DNA of 64,000 nucleotides from Actinomycetospora soli. GTDB taxonomy: Bacteria; Actinomycetota; Actinomycetes; Mycobacteriales; Pseudonocardiaceae. Shown here piece after piece: positions 62,149 through 64,000 of this stretch. The notes beneath the pieces were generated by a model. That model searched no databases. It was not told where the DNA came from and worked only from the letters and a program-made list of their open reading frames with translations. The position numbers and the translations under genes are program-made. Numbering within the stretch: the stretch's first letter is position 1; every line of letters starts with the position of its first letter. The stretch covers positions 42,348 to 106,347 of the forward strand of contig NZ_JAJNDA010000019.1 of NCBI RefSeq assembly GCF_021026295.1, in the 5' to 3' direction.

Positions 62149-62783
62149 ATGGCGGTGGAGGCGGGGTTCTCGGGTGGTGGTGGGGTGTTCGACACGCCGC
62201 TGCCTGCGGTGTCCTTCGCCGATCCGCGTGAGTTGCCCGGTCAGGAGTGCGAGGCCGGTCTGGTGGCCTGGCAGGCGCGGTTGGTGCATGACGAGTGGCG
62301 TCGGGCGTGTTGGATGCTCGAGACCGCCCGGGCGCGCGCGGACACGCTGGAGCGGTGGCCGGAGCCGGATCCGCGGGTGATCGCGGCGTGTCTGGGGTGG
62401 TCGGTGGCGATGGCTGCTTCCCGGTTGGAGACCGCGGCTGGTGCGTTGGAGCGGTTGCCGCGGCTCGGCGAGGCGATGCGCGAGGGGCGGTTGGAGCAGG
62501 CGAAGGTCGCAGTGTTCGTCTCCGGGTTGCGCGATGTGACCGATGCGCAGGCGGCGGTGGTGGTGGACGCGCTGATCGAGCAGGCCCCGAAGCTCGGGTT
62601 GTGGGAGTTGGCGCAGCGGGTCGCGGCGGCGGTGGTGGATGTGGATCCGTTGGGGGCGGAGAACCGTCGGGCGGCGGCGGTGGCTCGGTCGCGGGTGTCG
62701 ACGCGGATCGCGCCGTCGGGGGCGGCGGAGATTCACGGCTTGGATTTGGATCCGGGGATGGCGGAGCCGGCGTTCGAGCGGAT
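62149..62783 (+). pseudogene. DUF222 (13E12) HNH-type gene truncated by an IS3-family insertion
   Basis: About 212 host-coded residues remain. They show the DUF222 N-terminal domain (CEAGLVAWQARLVHDEWRRACWMLE, AACLGWSVAMAASRLETAAGALERLPRLGEAM, VAVFVSGLRDVTDAQAAVVVDALIEQAP, AAVARSRVSTRIAPSGAAEIHGLDLD), then AEPAFERI. The IS3 end follows, adding about ten foreign residues before TGA. The HNH nuclease part is lost or lies beyond the window on the far side of the insertions. An SOS box precedes it. Confidence 0.88.
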
Positions 62784-62826
62784 TGAAGCGCCCCGGCTGT
62801 GGTGGAGGCTCTGATCCCACGGGAAG

Positions 62827-63162
62827 GTGGGGGTCGTGCCGGCACCGAGGAAGTTCACTGACGAGATGCGGGAGCGGGCGAAGCGGATGGTCCGCGAGGC
62901 CCGCCAGCAGGAGCCGGGGTTGTCGGTCAACGCGGCGTGCAAGCGGATCGGCCCGCAGCTGGGGATCACCCCGGACACCCTGCGGGGCTGGTTCCGCCAG
63001 GCCCAGGTCGACGACGGCGAGGCCCCGGGGACCACGACCACGGAGTCCGAGGAGATCAAGCGGCTGCGCCGGGAGAACGCCGAGCTCCGCCGGGCGAACG
63101 AGATCCTGAAGACCGCGTCGGCGTTTTTCGCGGCGGCGGAGCTCGACCGCCATATCCGCTGA
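62827..63162 (+). CDS. IS3-family transposase OrfA
   Basis: The 111-residue protein starts at GTG (a second GTG lies three codons on). It has a helix-turn-helix (KFTDEMRERAKRMVREAR, LSVNAACKRIGPQLGITPDTLRGWFRQAQ) that binds the IS ends. A leucine-zipper-like coiled coil follows (EEIKRLRRENAELRRANEILKTASAFF). The run GCGTTTTTC at 63121-63129 is the likely site of programmed -1 frameshifting to make the OrfAB transposase. Confidence 0.93.
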   Translation: MGVVPAPRKFTDEMRERAKRMVREARQQEPGLSVNAACKRIGPQLGITPDTLRGWFRQAQVDDGEAPGTTTTESEEIKRLRRENAELRRANEILKTASAFFAAAELDRHIR

Positions 63163-63800
63163 TCGTCGACTACATCGATCAGCACAAGCACCGCTTCGGG
63201 GTCGAGCCGATCTGCCGGGTCCTGACCAGCGAGGACATCCAGGTCGCCCCGTCGGGCTACTACGCCCATAAGGCGCGCGTGCCCTCGCGGCGGGCGCTCT
63301 CGGACGCCGCGCTCGAGGAGATTATTGAGGCGACGTTCTTCGACCGGGAGAAGGGCCGCGGGGTCTACGGGGCCCGCAAGATGGCTGCTCAGCTGCGCCG
63401 CGACGGCGTCACCGGCTCATCCGGCGCCCCGGTGGCGCGCTGCACCGTCGAGCGGCTGATGCGCTCCCTCGGGCTCCGTGGGGTGCGTCGTGGGCAGCCG
63501 GTGATCACCACCCGGCCGGATCGGCAGTCGCAGCGGGCCCCGGATCTGGTCGACCGGGACTTCACCGCGCAGCGCCCGAACCAGCTCTGGGTCGTCGACA
63601 TGACCTACGTGCCGACGTGGTCGGGGATGGTGTTCACCGCGTTCGTCTCCGACGTGTACTCGCGGCGCATCGTCGGCTGGCGCTGCGCGGCCCGGATGCC
63701 CACCGAGCTGCCCCTCGATGCCCTGGAGATGGCGCTCTGGACCCGGGAACGCGCTGGTCAGACCCGTGATGGGCGGCTCGACGGGCTGATCCACCAGAGC
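63123..63800 (+). pseudogene. IS3-family transposase OrfB, truncated by IS256-like insertion
   Basis: In the -1 frame from the slippery T-run, the sequence reads through LIVDYIDQHKHRFGVEPICRVL and the HTH_21-like region (GVYGARKMAAQLRRDG), then the rve integrase core. This has the first catalytic Asp in QLWVVDMTYVPTW and the second in VSDVYSRRIVGW. At LDGLIHQS, where family members continue HHSD, homology stops, so the third acid (Glu) is missing. The frame then runs on into foreign sequence to the window end. Inactive on its own. Confidence 0.88.
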
Positions 63801-64000
63801 GTGTCACGATTCCCGTGTAAGCAACGGGACGCTGATTGTCGGAATGTATCAGAGCTTGAGGCGTCCGGGGAAGTGGACGACCAGTGTGTTGAGCGCTATT
63901 TTCCAGCCGTGGGTGCCTGTGCCCGACTCTCCGCCGCGGTTGCTCGATATGTTGCGAAGCCCGAGGTAGAGCAGCTTCATCGCGGCCTCGTCGGACGGGA
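63801..64000 (-). mobile_element. IS256-family insertion sequence, right part (continues beyond window)
   Basis: Starts at GTGTCACGATTCCCGTG, the presumed terminal inverted repeat, immediately where OrfB homology ends. The reverse strand then encodes the C-terminus of an IS256-type transposase. Only one end is visible, so target duplication cannot be checked. Local base composition is lower in GC than the surrounding chromosome. Confidence 0.82.
63849..64000 (-). CDS. IS256-family (Mutator-like) transposase, C-terminal fragment at window edge
   Basis: About 50 C-terminal residues are visible. PSDEAAMKLLYLGLRNISS is followed by GTHGWKIALNTLVVHFPGRL and ends just before the IS terminus. The DEAAxKLLYLALRNI...W..ALN...F.GR pattern is the standard IS256 ending. 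The catalytic DDE residues would lie upstream, beyond the window. Confidence 0.88.
   Translation of the reverse strand, partial: PSDEAAMKLLYLGLRNISSNRGGESGTGTHGWKIALNTLVVHFPGRLKL

Larger units (their letters stand above)
62784..63800 (+). mobile_element. IS3-family insertion sequence (left end and most of transposase; right part lost to a second insertion)
   Basis: The left terminal repeat starts TGAAGCGCCCCGGCTGTGG at 62784, close in pattern to IS3 ends of actinobacteria such as IS6110 (TGAACCGCCCCGG...). It contains orfA and a -1 frame orfB, typical of the family. OrfB homology breaks at about 63800, where an IS256-like end begins. The right terminal repeat is not in the window. Confidence 0.88.

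Noticed and set aside
63801..64000. The forward frame running from IS3 OrfB to the window end as an extended transposase
   Set aside because: The sequence after 63800 is foreign to OrfB, and the opposite strand encodes a clear IS256 transposase C-terminus, so the open forward frame is fortuitous.

Overview
The window is very GC-rich (roughly 73-74% by eye), with strong G/C at third codon positions, many GTG starts and ATGA/GTGA translational overlaps. Actinobacterial markers are an Rv2466c-type mycothiol-linked DsbA-fold protein, an actinobacterial QcrB with a PDWY Qo motif, DUF222/13E12 HNH proteins behind LexA boxes, an ECF41 sigma factor, DUF3040 and DUF6542 proteins, and an ANTAR regulator of the PdtaR type. 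I infer a member of the Pseudonocardiales (Pseudonocardia or Actinomycetospora-like); the genus is not proven. It looks like ordinary chromosome until the right end, which carries nested insertion sequences. No stretch over 300 bases lacks a gene.

Layout. 1-2.1 kb: end of an M1 peptidase gene and an acyltransferase-like membrane protein. 2.2-8.8 kb: a six-gene reverse-strand branched-chain amino acid type ABC transporter (two binding proteins, livH, livM, livG, livF). 8.9-12.4 kb: pdtaR, a tRNA-Leu(CAA) with a short variable arm, an HTH/LAGLIDADG gene broken by one TAA codon, and a divergent ArsR / nicotianamine-synthase-like pair. 12.1-18.5 kb: assorted metabolic genes, ending with an acyl-CoA ligase. 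18.5-23.9 kb: PhyH-type dioxygenase, PEP synthase, and an oxidoreductase-ECF41 sigma pair. 24-31 kb: FUSC-type membrane protein, 3-hydroxyisobutyrate-dehydrogenase-like enzyme, lipoprotein, ferric-reductase-like flavoprotein, and an intact DUF222-HNH gene behind a perfect LexA box. 31.1-36.9 kb: MarR regulator with a palindromic operator, two membrane proteins, hotdog thioesterase, PPK2, a degenerate CHAD-like protein with an acidic insert, and glutamate decarboxylase. 36.9-43.5 kb: a double acyl-CoA dehydrogenase overlapping a BASS symporter, plus LysR, AraC and SDR genes.

43.6-55.4 kb is a polyol catabolic region. It holds a mannitol dehydrogenase, a four-gene polyol/sugar ABC transporter, a LacI-family regulator, a xylulokinase-like kinase and a nucleoside phosphorylase. 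Two copies of a CAAGCGCTTG palindrome, one before the dehydrogenase and one in the transporter/LacI divergent region, tie it into one likely regulon. It is interrupted by an orphan qcrB and small genes. The expected path is polyol uptake, oxidation to a ketose and phosphorylation.

55.4-62 kb: secreted S1 protease, DUF6542-LCP cell-envelope pair, MFS transporter, GNAT enzyme, Rv2466c-type protein and a methyltransferase. 62.1-64 kb: a second DUF222 gene, also behind a LexA box, is cut by an IS3-family element. That element is itself cut by an IS256-family element running off the window.

Sequence-level signals outside genes include a highly over-represented 12-mer, CCCGACGRCGGG (at least 18 copies), perfect hairpins lying on the stop codons of convergent genes, and a 60-bp dyad before the second DUF222 gene.
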